This document shows positions 1-8,910 of a DNA stretch of 64,000 bases, in pieces. The notes under the pieces are model-generated. The model ran no database searches, was not told the DNA's origin, and saw only the letters and a program-made list of their open reading frames with translations. A program made the translations under genes and the position numbers. How positions within the stretch are numbered: position 1 is the stretch's first letter; each line of letters starts with the position of its first letter. The DNA comes from Ralstonia sp. SET104 (GTDB lineage: Bacteria > Pseudomonadota > Gammaproteobacteria > Burkholderiales > Burkholderiaceae), in NCBI RefSeq assembly GCF_003851545.1, contig NZ_BHVX01000011.1:97833-161832 (forward strand). The letters are read 5' to 3'.

Positions 1-223
1 ACGGTGTTTCTGGCGCCGATGCACCGCCGCGGTACAGACCTCCCCCGCACCGAGGTGAGGCAATTGCCATGAATTGCCATGACGTCTTCACCACTTTGTA
101 CGCAGAAGTTCGCTTTTAGGAACCTTTGCTTGCGCACATCTGTCTTGAATCTTGAGACGTGATGTTTCATTCTCATGATAGAGGCGGCCCGGTTTTTGCG
201 AAGTCGCCAACGGAGGAAGCGCT
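1..223. other. Left-edge non-coding leader
   Basis: No credible coding region is seen on either strand before the first gene. The 10-base unit AATTGCCATG occurs twice in tandem at 62-81. The last bases carry GGAGGA at 212-217, six bases before the TTG start at 224, which sets that start. Confidence 0.5.
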
Positions 224-1078
224 TTGTCACAGGTTCATCAGCAAACATCATCTGCGAGCGAGCGCATGCCGTGGTCGATCCAAGAGATCGCCTACGGCAG
301 CATCGACATCGCACGTGTGCGTGAAAACCGTACGCTGTTCTATCTGGTTGCCAGCGCCTCGTTTGTCGAGAGCGGCTCCGACCTTTACGCTGGCAACCTC
401 GCCCAGTACTACGCCGATCGTCCCGAAACCGCGCGCTGGCTGATCCACCACTGGGAACGCGAAGAGCTGCAGCACGGCCGTGCGCTGCGCAGCTACGTTG
501 AAGCCGTCTGGCCCGAGTTCGACTGGGAGCGCGGCTATACCCGCTTCTTTGACGAGTACTCCGTCACCTGTTCGGTCGACCAGTTCGAGCCCACGCAGGC
601 GCTGGAGATGGTGGCGCGCTGCGTGGTCGAAATGGGCACCGCCACCTTCTACCGCGCCATCGCCCAAGCGGCGGCCGAAGCCGACGAGCCCGTGCTGCGC
701 GACCTCGCCAGCCGCATTTCCGCCGACGAAGTCCGGCATTACAAACACTTCCTGCGCTTCTTCAACGAGTGCAATGCAAGCGAGGGCGTGGGCCGCGCGC
801 GGGTGCTCAAGGCGCTCGCGTCACGCCTGCGGGAAATCAAGAACGAAGATTCGATGATCGCGCTGCGCAATGTGCTTCGTATCGAGCGCGGCCAAGAAGA
901 CGTGCCGGAGGCCGACGTACGCGCGCTCAACTCGCGCGTCAGTGCGCTGGTGCGCTCGTATCTGCCACTCGACATGGCGGCCAAGATGCTGCTCAAGCCG
1001 CTGCGGCTACGGCCTGGTTTCGAGCGCTCGATCCGGCCGCCGCTGGTGGCACTGGTGCGGCGGGCTATCCTGCACTGA
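224..1078 (+). CDS. Ferritin-like di-iron domain protein
   Basis: Predicted cytoplasmic 284-residue all-alpha protein of the ferritin-like superfamily. The candidate iron ligands are all visible: E49, an E81-x-x-H84 pair (EREELQH), E136 and a second E169-x-x-H172 pair ([10 protein letters not shown]). These match the four-helix ligand pattern of ferritin-like or rubrerythrin-like oxidases. The start is TTG at 224 with an excellent GGAGGA ribosome site. The C-terminal ~60 residues are basic and lie outside the four-helix core. The actual substrate or role (iron handling, oxygen scavenging, hydroxylation) cannot be told from the sequence. It faces the chemoreceptor gene tail-to-tail. Confidence 0.8.
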   Translation: MSQVHQQTSSASERMPWSIQEIAYGSIDIARVRENRTLFYLVASASFVESGSDLYAGNLAQYYADRPETARWLIHHWEREELQHGRALRSYVEAVWPEFDWERGYTRFFDEYSVTCSVDQFEPTQALEMVARCVVEMGTATFYRAIAQAAAEADEPVLRDLASRISADEVRHYKHFLRFFNECNASEGVGRARVLKALASRLREIKNEDSMIALRNVLRIERGQEDVPEADVRALNSRVSALVRSYLPLDMAAKMLLKPLRLRPGFERSIRPPLVALVRRAILH

Positions 1079-1144
1079 CCGATTGCCCGCCAAACGCTGT
1101 ACCGATCGCAACGTCACGCCATCCACTCATGACAACTCGCCGGC

Positions 1145-3133
1145 TCAGGCGAGCCGGAATACGTCCACCGCGCCGCGCAGTTCCTGAGCTTGCTGGCGCA
1201 GGCTTTCGGCAGCGGCGGCGGCCTCTTCGACCAGCGCGGCATTCTGCTGCGTCACCTCGTCCATCGACGTGACGGCATGGTTGACCTCTTCAATGCCCTG
1301 CGATTGCTCGCGCGAGGCGTGGCTGATCTCGCCCATCAGGCCGGCGATACGCTCCACGCGCGCCACGATGTCCTGCATGGCATCGCCCGCGCCGCGTGCG
1401 GCTTCGTTACCGGCCTGCACTTCTTCGACCGAGCGGTTGATTAGCGCCTTGATCTCCTTGGCGGCTGCGGCGCTGCGCTGGGCGAGGCTGCGCACCTCGC
1501 CGGCCACGACGGCAAAGCCGCGGCCCTGTTCGCCTGCGCGGGCAGCTTCCACGGCGGCATTCAAGGCGAGGATGTTGGTCTGAAACGCGATGCCATCGAT
1601 GATGCCGGTGATGTCGGCAATCTTCTGCGCCGTGGTGTGGATGCCCGACATGGTGCCCACCAACCGCTCCACGGTCTGCCCGCCGGCGCTGGCCGCGTCG
1701 CTGGCGGACCGCACCATGTCGTGCGCATGGTGGGCGCTCTCGGCGTTCTGGCGCACGGTGGCGGCCAGTTCTTCGATGCTCGATGCGGTGCGTTCCAGGT
1801 TGCCGGCCTGCGCTTCGGTGCGGGCCGAGAGGTCGGCATTGCCGGCAGCGATCTGGCCGGTGCTCGACGCGATGGTGGAGGCGCTGGCGCGCACCTTGTC
1901 GACGATGCCCGAGAGGCCGTCGCCAACGCCATTGACGGCGCGCATCACCTGGCCGATTTCGTCGCGGCGGGTCGTCGGCAGGCGGTGCGTGAGGTCACCG
2001 GCGGCCACACGTTGGGTGACGTTCACCACTTCGGCCAACGGCGCGCTGACGGAGCGGCGCAGCATCCAGTACAGCCCGCCGGCCAGCAGCGCACCCAGCG
2101 CAAGCCCCAGCAGCAGGAAGCGGTTGCGGGCGGCAACCAGATCGGCGTCGAGTTCATCCACGTAGGCCGTGCCGGCAATCACCAGTTGCCAATCGGGGTA
2201 TTGCGTGAAGACGGTGAGGCGCTCACGCGCTATGCCGCCTTCCGCATCGGCCAGCATATGACGCAGCGTGCCGTCCTTGCGCGCGATCATCTCGCGCACC
2301 CAGGCTTGGCCACCGGTGTCTTTGGCATCGAGCAGGTTCTTGCCTTCGCGGTCTTGGGTGTGGTCGATCAACACCTTGCCCTGATCAACGCCGGGCTTGC
2401 CATCGATGACGAAATAGCCACCCGTCTTGCCGAGGCCGTGCGAGCGGATTTTGTCCTTGAGCAGCGCCAGTTCCGAGCGCACATCCACCCCCACATACAA
2501 CGCGCCGATCACCTTGCCCGATGTATCACGCACGGGCTCGTACTTGCTCATGTAGGGCACGCCAAACAACCAGGCCAGGCCGCGGAACGGCTCGCCGGCC
2601 ATCAGCGCCTTGTAGCTGGGGTGGGCGCGGTCGAGCAGCGTGCCGATCGCGCGTTCGCCGTTTTCCTTCTTGAGCGAAGTGGTCACGCGCACGAAGTCGT
2701 CGCCTGTGCGGGCGAACACGGTGGCGATGGTGCCGCCGGTGCGCGCGAAGAACGTGTCCGGCACGGTGAAGTTGAGGTTCAGCACCGTATCGCCGCTCTT
2801 GAACGTGGGTGTGGGCTTGCCGGCCACCTCCACGGTTTGCGCCGGCTCTACGCTGTAGGGGCCGGGCGCGGCATCGGCAAAGGCCGTAAGGAAACGGTCG
2901 GCTTCGGTGCGCATGGTGCCGTCGAACAAGCCGATCATGTCGCGCATGGCGGCCTCCTGGTTGTGCATGGCCGATTGCATATTGGCTTCCAGCATGCGCA
3001 GGCTCGACTGCGAAATCGCCAGTGCAAACATGCCAAATACCAGCACCAGGGCAATCAGGCCAATCACGGCCAGCCGGGTCCCCAAGCTCGTTGGGGCTTG
3101 GGAAGATTCAGAAAGGGGCGCAGACGCTCTCAT
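1145..3133 (-). CDS. Methyl-accepting chemotaxis protein (Cache_3-Cache_2 type)
   Basis: Inner-membrane chemoreceptor of 662 residues. An N-terminal transmembrane helix (about residues 20-42) is followed by a long periplasmic Cache-type sensor region that contains a [13 protein letters not shown]...[11 protein letters not shown] segment typical of Cache_3-Cache_2 domains. A second membrane helix ([19 protein letters not shown]), a HAMP domain and a cytoplasmic signalling hairpin follow. The hairpin tip has the invariant [26 protein letters not shown]. There is no C-terminal NWETF-like CheR tether. The start at 3133 is preferred to one 12 codons upstream because AGGGA precedes it. No che genes are adjacent, so it probably feeds a remote array. 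The ligand is unknown. Confidence 0.93.
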   Translation of the reverse strand: MRASAPLSESSQAPTSLGTRLAVIGLIALVLVFGMFALAISQSSLRMLEANMQSAMHNQEAAMRDMIGLFDGTMRTEADRFLTAFADAAPGPYSVEPAQTVEVAGKPTPTFKSGDTVLNLNFTVPDTFFARTGGTIATVFARTGDDFVRVTTSLKKENGERAIGTLLDRAHPSYKALMAGEPFRGLAWLFGVPYMSKYEPVRDTSGKVIGALYVGVDVRSELALLKDKIRSHGLGKTGGYFVIDGKPGVDQGKVLIDHTQDREGKNLLDAKDTGGQAWVREMIARKDGTLRHMLADAEGGIARERLTVFTQYPDWQLVIAGTAYVDELDADLVAARNRFLLLGLALGALLAGGLYWMLRRSVSAPLAEVVNVTQRVAAGDLTHRLPTTRRDEIGQVMRAVNGVGDGLSGIVDKVRASASTIASSTGQIAAGNADLSARTEAQAGNLERTASSIEELAATVRQNAESAHHAHDMVRSASDAASAGGQTVERLVGTMSGIHTTAQKIADITGIIDGIAFQTNILALNAAVEAARAGEQGRGFAVVAGEVRSLAQRSAAAAKEIKALINRSVEEVQAGNEAARGAGDAMQDIVARVERIAGLMGEISHASREQSQGIEEVNHAVTSMDEVTQQNAALVEEAAAAAESLRQQAQELRGAVDVFRLA

Positions 3134-3330
3134 GCTTTTTTCCCTGCGGGTCGTCAGTCGGGTTAACAACGGATCGACGGGGAAAAGCTTGATAGCAAAC
3201 GTTTCATAGGCGGCTTTTGTCTGGCAAACCGGACACTATCCAAACCCTCGGACATCGGCCCGGCGTCGCGCACATCGGCTCGCCTCCAGCAGCCGCGCAC
3301 TGAAATGGAGCATCCGTCAGGGCTGGCGCT

Positions 3331-4119
3331 CTAGAACGCCGACTTCACCACCCCGCCATCCACACGCAGTGCAGCGCCCGTGGTGGCGGACGACAGCGGG
3401 CTCGCCACATATGCGACCAGACTGGCGACCTCCTGCGTGGTGGCAAAACGCTTGATAAGCGAGGTCGGGCGGGCGGTCTCGAAGAAAGTCTTCTCGAACG
3501 CATCGAAGCTCTGGCCGCCCGAGAGCTTCTCCACAAACGCATCCACGCCTTCGGAACGTGTCGGCCCCGGCAGCACGGCATTCACGGTGATGGCGGTGCC
3601 TGCCGTCAGTTCTGCCAGCCCGCGCGAGAGGCCCAGCAGCGCAGTCTTCGTCACGCCGTAGTGAATCATCTCAACCGGAATCTGCACGCCGCTCTCGCTG
3701 CTGATAAACACGATGCGGCCCCAGTTCTGCGCACGCATGCCGGGCAGGTACGCGCGAGACAGACGCGCGCCGCTCAATACGTTCACATTGAAGAAGTGCT
3801 GCCACTCGGCATCGTCGATTTCCTCAAACGGCTTGGGGTCGAAGATGCCGAGGTTGTTGATGAGGATATCGACCGTGGGAAAGCGGCCAAGCAGCGCGTC
3901 AACCTGTATCGGATTCGACAGATCACCGGCAAAGCCTTCGGCCTGGGCGTCGGGCACCTCGGCGCGCAGGCGCGCGATCGCGTCTTCCACCGACGCTTCG
4001 GTGCGGCCGTTGACGATCACGCGGGCGCCTTCGGCAGCCAGTGCTACAGCAATGGCATGACCGATGCCCTTGGTAGAGCCCGTTACGAGTGCAAGCTTGT
4101 TCTGAAGGTGGAGGTTCAT
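3331..4119 (-). CDS. SDR-family NAD(P)-dependent oxidoreductase
   Basis: Classical short-chain dehydrogenase of 262 residues. It has the N-terminal Rossmann motif TGSTKGIGHAIA, the NNLG motif, a catalytic serine in FISSESG and the YGVTK active-site Tyr-x-x-x-Lys. The C-terminal LRVDGGVVKSAF is typical of the family. The start is chosen at MNLHLQNKLALVTG by homology of the N-terminus. The ribosome site is weak and the frame stays open upstream. The substrate is unknown. The gene is divergent from the MarR regulator at 4392, so regulation by that protein is possible but unproven. Confidence 0.9.
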   Translation of the reverse strand: MNLHLQNKLALVTGSTKGIGHAIAVALAAEGARVIVNGRTEASVEDAIARLRAEVPDAQAEGFAGDLSNPIQVDALLGRFPTVDILINNLGIFDPKPFEEIDDAEWQHFFNVNVLSGARLSRAYLPGMRAQNWGRIVFISSESGVQIPVEMIHYGVTKTALLGLSRGLAELTAGTAITVNAVLPGPTRSEGVDAFVEKLSGGQSFDAFEKTFFETARPTSLIKRFATTQEVASLVAYVASPLSSATTGAALRVDGGVVKSAF

Positions 4120-4391
4120 GGCGTTCGAAAAAGGAATATGGGGGAGGACGAGCACGCCGCGCCACACGGTGCGGAGGCGACGTTTCAACCATGATACGAA
4201 GCTCCATCACCCTTGGCAGCCGCAATCGTTTTGCAGCCGTATCCAACGAGATTTGACGATCTGCGTTGGTGTCGATCCCGGCTTGACGGCCTGGGCAAGC
4301 GACGATTAGTGTGCAATGAAGCACGCTCGGCGTTACGGGAAACGCGACGCGCCTTACAAGCCGGATCACCGGCGGAACGGGGAGCACCATC

Positions 4392-4880
4392 ATGAGCATC
4401 GACGTACAGACACCTGAGGCCGCCGGCACCAGCATCAGTGAAGGCGCCTACCAGCTTGACACCATGGACCGCGACACCAACATCGGTCGGCTCGTGCATC
4501 GGGTCCGACACGAGTTGGTGTCGCACATCGACAGTGCCCTGGCATCGCTGGACCTGACCGCCGCGCAGTGGACGGTCGTCATCTACCTGGCGGAAGACCT
4601 CGCCACCACACCGGCCGAACTCTCGCGCCTGCTGCACTACGATCCGGGTGCGATGACGCGGCTGATTGATCGGCTGGAGAAGAAAAACATCGTCAAGCGC
4701 GCGCCCAGCGATGCGGATCGCCGCTCGGTGGTGGTTTCGCTCACCGAACAGGGCCGTGCGCTGTATCCGGAAATCCGGCCGCTGATCATCGATGTGCTGA
4801 ACCACCTGTTGCGGGGTTTCTCGCAGCCCGAGGTCAAGCAGTTGGAGAACCTGCTGCTGCGTGTGCTGCACAACGCCTGA
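4392..4880 (+). CDS. MarR-family transcriptional regulator
   Basis: A 162-residue winged-helix DNA-binding protein. The MarR core is clear: LTAAQWTVVIYLAEDLATTPAELSRLLHYDPGAMTRLIDRLEKKNIVKR (helix-turn-helix), then the wing DADRRSVVVSLTEQGRAL and a C-terminal dimerisation helix. It has a 35-residue N-terminal extension before the core. It is encoded divergently from the SDR oxidoreductase across a 270-base gap, so that gene is the natural first candidate target. The inducer is unknown. Confidence 0.9.
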   Translation: MSIDVQTPEAAGTSISEGAYQLDTMDRDTNIGRLVHRVRHELVSHIDSALASLDLTAAQWTVVIYLAEDLATTPAELSRLLHYDPGAMTRLIDRLEKKNIVKRAPSDADRRSVVVSLTEQGRALYPEIRPLIIDVLNHLLRGFSQPEVKQLENLLLRVLHNA

Positions 4881-4909
4881 TCGGTTCAGGCGTTGGCGGT
4901 TCAGCAGTC

Positions 4910-5626
4910 TCAGCCGGCGGCGTTGCCAGCGCGCAGGTTGTCGCGCTGGCGGCGCAGTGCGGCCAGCGCGTCTGGCGCATCGGCGGGAACGGTCACGGCC
5001 TGTTTCAGAACCGCTTCCAATGCATCGGCGCGCTGCGCAATCGCGCCCTGCTCGACCGCCAGCGCGGCGCCTTTGACACGATGCGCCGCGTGACGCGCCG
5101 CCTCCAGATCGCCCGCCGCAATGGCGTGCGCAAGGCGCTCCAGATCGTCGTCCAGCGAATCCAGATAGATTGACCAGACATCCTGACCGGCGTCAGCCAT
5201 GACCGCCGTACGCACCGGCGCAGCGTCGGTGCGGTCACACCACAGCGCGATCAGGTCGCGCAGCACATCTTCGCGAATCGGCTTGGTCAGCATGCCGTCC
5301 ATGCCGCTGGCCAGAACGCGCTGCTGGTGTTCTTCGTCGGTGGCCGAAGAGATGGCGAGGATGGGTGTGTGAGCGCCCGTACCGCCTTCACGCGCACGGA
5401 TGCGTTCGGCAATGGCGTAGCCGTCGACATCCGGCAACTGGCAATCCAGCAGGATCACGTGAAACGACTGCGCAGCGGCTTTCTCCAGCGCCTGGGCACC
5501 ATCGGCAGCGAGTTCAACGTCGCAATCGAGCGCACGCAGTTGGTGTTCGAGGATCAGCAGATTGGCCGGCTGGTCTTCGACCACCAGCACGCGCGGGCGA
5601 GGTTGGCCGGGTTGCCCGGCGCTCAC
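4910..5626 (-). CDS. Response-regulator receiver plus HPt phosphotransfer protein
   Basis: A 238-residue two-domain protein. Residues 11-130 form a receiver with acidic pocket E17/D18, phospho-acceptor D61 (LLDCQLPDVDG) and K115. Residues ~145-230 form an HPt domain with phospho-histidine H182 in AHRVKGAALAVEQG. This looks like the C-terminal half of a hybrid sensor kinase but has no kinase or sensor part. It overlaps the preceding LuxR-type regulator by the ATGA quartet at 5623-5626, so the two are translationally coupled. It probably passes phosphate between an unlinked hybrid kinase and the partner regulator. Confidence 0.9.
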   Translation of the reverse strand: MSAGQPGQPRPRVLVVEDQPANLLILEHQLRALDCDVELAADGAQALEKAAAQSFHVILLDCQLPDVDGYAIAERIRAREGGTGAHTPILAISSATDEEHQQRVLASGMDGMLTKPIREDVLRDLIALWCDRTDAAPVRTAVMADAGQDVWSIYLDSLDDDLERLAHAIAAGDLEAARHAAHRVKGAALAVEQGAIAQRADALEAVLKQAVTVPADAPDALAALRRQRDNLRAGNAAG

Positions 5627-6321
5627 TGCCCCTCCAACTCGTGCTTGATCTTGAACAGCTCGGTATCCGTGCGGATGCCCAGCTTGCGATAGGCGGATTG
5701 CTTTTGCGAGCTGATGGTCTTGATGCTGCGCGCGAACTTCTCGGCAATCTCTGTCACCGACATGCCGTCGAGGCAGCAGCGCAGCACCTCGCGCTCGCGC
5801 GGGCTCAGTTCCGGGCGATCCACGAGCGCAGAAAGCTCGGTGCTATTGGCCGCAGGTGCCGGTGCATCGGCCGCGAGAGCATCGCGCTCCATCTCGGCAG
5901 CCAGCGCGGCGTTCAGGCGCTTGCCGCCGGCTGCCACGGTACGGATGGCACGTACCAAGTCCGACAGTTCCTCTTCCTTGCCGACAAACCCGCGTGCGCC
6001 AGCATGCATGACCATGCCGACCGTCGCCTTGTTGTGATGCGCCGAAGCCACCAGGATCTTCAATTCCGGATAACGCACGCGAATCAGGCGGATCAGGTTG
6101 AGCCCATCGATTTCCGCCGGGCCGAGCGAATAATCCATCAGCAGAACATCCACCTCGACGGCGTTGTCCTTGAGGGCCTGCACGATTTCCCGGCCAGACG
6201 CGAATAGGCCGGTGACATCGATGTCCGCCTCCTGCTTCAGGCGCGCAGCCAAGCCATGGCGGACGATCGCATGGTCATCGAGCACGATCACGCGGATCGG
6301 TCGGGTCGCGGTCCAGTTCAT
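5623..6321 (-). CDS. LuxR/RcsB-type DNA-binding response regulator
   Basis: A 232-residue protein with receiver residues D15/D16, D63 and K115, and a C-terminal LuxR helix-turn-helix (SPREREVLRCCLDGMSVTEIAEKFARSIKTISSQKQSAYRKLGI). The TISSQK recognition helix resembles the RcsB/BvgA group, whose members are fed by hybrid kinases with HPt domains. That fits the coupled downstream REC-HPt gene. Output targets are unknown. The 212-base AT-rich region upstream (6322-6533) must hold its promoter. Confidence 0.92.
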   Translation of the reverse strand: MNWTATRPIRVIVLDDHAIVRHGLAARLKQEADIDVTGLFASGREIVQALKDNAVEVDVLLMDYSLGPAEIDGLNLIRLIRVRYPELKILVASAHHNKATVGMVMHAGARGFVGKEEELSDLVRAIRTVAAGGKRLNAALAAEMERDALAADAPAPAANSTELSALVDRPELSPREREVLRCCLDGMSVTEIAEKFARSIKTISSQKQSAYRKLGIRTDTELFKIKHELEGQ

Positions 6322-6372
6322 GTTGCAGGTTTCATTCGACTTGTTTTAAGGCGCTGCGTAGGCTGACCCTAA

Positions 6373-6412
6373 TGTGCCACAACGTTACATCAAGATATAA
6401 CATTTAGGCACA
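6373..6412. promoter_or_regulatory. Spaced inverted repeat upstream of the response-regulator operon
   Basis: TGTGCC at 6373-6378 and GGCACA at 6407-6412 form a spaced inverted repeat in an AT-rich region 50-90 bases upstream of the regulator start. It could be an operator, possibly autoregulatory. No factor can be assigned. Confidence 0.3.
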
Positions 6413-6533
6413 AATTTGCGCTGCTATTAGACAAACGGCAGCCGTGTTTTGCATCGTACAAAGATCACATATTAATGTCTTTTATGATCTGTGTTTAGCA
6501 AGATGCAATCACTGTTACATAAGGCGCTGGAAC

Positions 6534-7478
6534 CTATTTGCTTTCGACAATTGTGTCGTCCCGGGCGTAGATGGAACAGTTTTGATAGCGTTCCTTGCAC
6601 GACGACACCGCGCGGAATTCGGCGTTCTGGCCGAATTCGTAGACGAACTGATCGCCGTCGGCTGCCACGAAGATTTTCGGCCAGGGCTTGTGCAGATATT
6701 GACCAAAAGCCGCTTGCGACTTCGGGCCGAGTTCACCGGCCTTGCGCGGCAGCGGTGCGGCAGTTGCCACGGTTGCCGCCGCGTTCGTGTTGGCCACCGC
6801 GGCCGATGCTGCAGCGGCCCGCTCGGCCAGTGCCTTCTGCGCGCGTGCGGGCACATCGTCAATCCACTCGGCCGGCGCTGCAAAGTTCAGGTTTTGCCCA
6901 TAGACCGCGAGCACCATCCGCGACGTAATGCCGACCAGCCGCGCATTGCTGTCGAACAGTCCGCCGCCGCTTGAGCCCTGCGAGATGGCCGCCGAGGTCT
7001 GGATCGCCTGCAACTGACCGCTCTCGTTGTGGCGCAACGATGAGATCAGGCCCTCGCTGATCGTCAGGTCAAACCCCAGCGGATTGCCGATGGCATAGAC
7101 CTTCTGCCCCGTCACGAGCGTGCTGCTGGGGGCGATGGTGACAGCGGGGTAGTGGAAATCGGCGATGCGGAGCTGGCACAGGTCGCGCTGGACGTCGGGG
7201 TACAGCAGGCGCGCGCCAAAGCTGGCGTTGCCACGCTTGAGGCTGACCTGCTTGCCGCCGCGCAGCACATGACAGTTGGTGACGGCAAGCCCGTCGCCAA
7301 TCACCACGGCGCTGCCGATGGCAAGCGGCTGGCCGGCGGCGTTGGACACGCGCACTTCCCAGATGCTGGGCGCGACCTTGGCGAATACTTCCGCAGGCTC
7401 CAGCGCGGCAGTCGGCAAGGCAGCCAGCACGGACGCGGCAGCCACGAGTGAGCGGATCATCAAAGCAGTGCGGGTCAT
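6534..7478 (-). CDS. Secreted trypsin-like serine protease
   Basis: A 314-residue protein with an N-terminal signal peptide (about residues 1-26, ending LPTAALE). The chymotrypsin-like fold is shown by H70 in VTNCHVL, D99 in QRDLCQL and nucleophile S170 in ISQGSSGGGLFD. The KVYAIGNPLG strand is of the HtrA/S1C type, but there is no PDZ domain. Instead the last ~100 residues hold an Ala-rich linker and an unrecognised domain with two cysteines (SSCKERYQNCSIY). It is predicted periplasmic. It overlaps the upstream lipoprotein gene by four bases (7475-7478), so the two form one unit. Confidence 0.88.
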   Translation of the reverse strand: MTRTALMIRSLVAAASVLAALPTAALEPAEVFAKVAPSIWEVRVSNAAGQPLAIGSAVVIGDGLAVTNCHVLRGGKQVSLKRGNASFGARLLYPDVQRDLCQLRIADFHYPAVTIAPSSTLVTGQKVYAIGNPLGFDLTISEGLISSLRHNESGQLQAIQTSAAISQGSSGGGLFDSNARLVGITSRMVLAVYGQNLNFAAPAEWIDDVPARAQKALAERAAAASAAVANTNAAATVATAAPLPRKAGELGPKSQAAFGQYLHKPWPKIFVAADGDQFVYEFGQNAEFRAVSSCKERYQNCSIYARDDTIVESK

Positions 7479-8062
7479 TGCGGCGTCAGCAAATCAGAAA
7501 GGTCGCTCAACGTGGTGGAGCCGTCGTCGGAACGCGTCTTGTCACGCAGGAAGGCAACATCGGCGTCTGTCAGGTCGGGGCAGCTTCCGGTGCCCCAGGA
7601 TGGGTTGATGCGGTAGGTGCGGTAGCGTGCATTGATGGCGTGCCACGACCTGCCGTCGTCGGATTCGACCACGCCGGCGCGGCATGCATGCGCGGTGGTC
7701 GGGTAGCTGGCCGTCATCCGGTACTGCTTGCCTGGTTGCGGCACGAACGTCACCGACACGCCGCAGCGGTAGACGAGCGTGCCCGATGTGCGGATGAAGC
7801 TGGCGCCCAGCGCGGTCGGCACGCCAGCCAGCACGCGGATCGGCCGGGTCGCATCTGCCGGCTTGAGCGCCGTGCGCGGGTTACCGCAATGCTTGGCGTC
7901 GTCAAACGCGAGGATGGTGGCATTGGTGCTGGCCAGCGGGCGGACGAAATCCACCGTGGCAGTCCTGGCGCCCGCAGGCGGCTCCGTATAAGGCGCCGCG
8001 CAGCCCGCCAGCCACAGCACGCCACCGACTCCGATGGCCGTGGCAATCGTTCGGCTCGTCAT
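7475..8062 (-). CDS. Hypothetical lipoprotein
   Basis: A 195-residue protein with a lipobox (VLWLAGC) about 20 residues from the chosen start, so it is predicted to be a membrane-anchored lipoprotein. The mature part contains four more cysteines and a segment starting TATVDFVRPLASTNATI; no family was recognised with certainty. The start at 8062 is preferred to the open frame upstream because it gives a compact signal peptide and has a purine-rich GGGGGAAAAGGG upstream. It is translationally coupled to the secreted protease, which suggests that the two work together at the envelope. Confidence 0.72.
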   Translation of the reverse strand: MTSRTIATAIGVGGVLWLAGCAAPYTEPPAGARTATVDFVRPLASTNATILAFDDAKHCGNPRTALKPADATRPIRVLAGVPTALGASFIRTSGTLVYRCGVSVTFVPQPGKQYRMTASYPTTAHACRAGVVESDDGRSWHAINARYRTYRINPSWGTGSCPDLTDADVAFLRDKTRSDDGSTTLSDLSDLLTPQ

Positions 8063-8197
8063 ACCCTTTTCCCCCGGGACTTTTTTGTTTGGTGTGTTTG
8101 TGCGACCGCGCACAAGTGTAACCAAAGGTGACGTCACAGAAGCGTCGGGGCGCCGCGCGGGCGTTGCTTGCGCGCGTCGGGGCGTGCCGGCGTGCGC

Positions 8198-8806
8198 TCA
8201 GGCGACAGCAGCGTCAATGCGCGCCCGCGTGCTGCGTCGCGCGCGCTCGAACACCGCCATGTCACCCATCAGAAACGCCACGTTGGCGTTCGAGCGAAAC
8301 GATTCAATCTCGAAGACAAGCTGCTCGACATCCAGATCGGCGCGCAATTCACCGGCGGCCTGGCCGGCGGCAATCGTGTCGCGAAAGCGTGCGCGCACCG
8401 ATTCACGATGGCCACGTACGCGGTCCTGGATAACGCCTGGGCGCGCGCGGTATTCGTAGCTGGCTGCGCAGACAAAGCATCCGCCCGGCGACGCTCCACC
8501 GGCCACGTAATCGAACCAGCCCTCGGTCAAGGCACGCAGACGGGCGAGCGGGCTTTCCAGCGCCAGCGCGGGCTCGATCACCATCGCCCGGTACTGCACG
8601 ACGCCCGCATCCAGCGTGGCGAGTTGCAGCGTTTCCTTGTCGCCAAAGAGCACCTGGATGTTGCCCTTGCCCACACCCGCATCGGTGGCGACACGGCCGA
8701 TGGTCAGCCCCTCCAGCCCGTCGGTGGAGGCAATGGCCGTGGCGTGCTCAAGCACTTGGGCGCGCGCGCGTTCGCCACGCTGGCGGCGGCCGTCGGTTTC
8801 ATTCAT
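8198..8806 (-). CDS. TetR-family transcriptional repressor
   Basis: A 202-residue protein with an N-terminal TetR helix-turn-helix (EGLTIGRVATDAGVGKGNIQVLFGDKETL) and a C-terminal ligand domain that contains GGCFVCAASYEYRARPG. It is divergent from the MFS efflux gene across 104 bases that carry a good palindromic operator (8873-8890), which is the usual self-repressing efflux arrangement. The inducer is unknown. Confidence 0.92.
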   Translation of the reverse strand: MNETDGRRQRGERARAQVLEHATAIASTDGLEGLTIGRVATDAGVGKGNIQVLFGDKETLQLATLDAGVVQYRAMVIEPALALESPLARLRALTEGWFDYVAGGASPGGCFVCAASYEYRARPGVIQDRVRGHRESVRARFRDTIAAGQAAGELRADLDVEQLVFEIESFRSNANVAFLMGDMAVFERARRSTRARIDAAVA

Positions 8807-8872
8807 GGCAATGCCCTATCAGTGCGTGGGGTCAATGGAATTGACGCTTGACGTGAGCCAATCGCCCTCTAG

Positions 8873-8890
8873 TATACGTACGACCGTATA
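8873..8890. promoter_or_regulatory. Probable TetR operator
   Basis: Perfect inverted repeat TATACG-N6-CGTATA between the divergent TetR and MFS genes, 20 bases before the MFS start. Spacing and symmetry suit a TetR dimer, and the site would cover the promoter of the efflux gene. Confidence 0.65.
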
Positions 8891-8910
8891 TTAATAAGCG
8901 TGCTCCCTCC

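Noticed and set aside
1637..3166. A 509-codon open frame antisense to the first chemoreceptor
   Set aside because: A mirror frame of the chemoreceptor gene, rich in His, Gly and Arg, with no recognisable motif.
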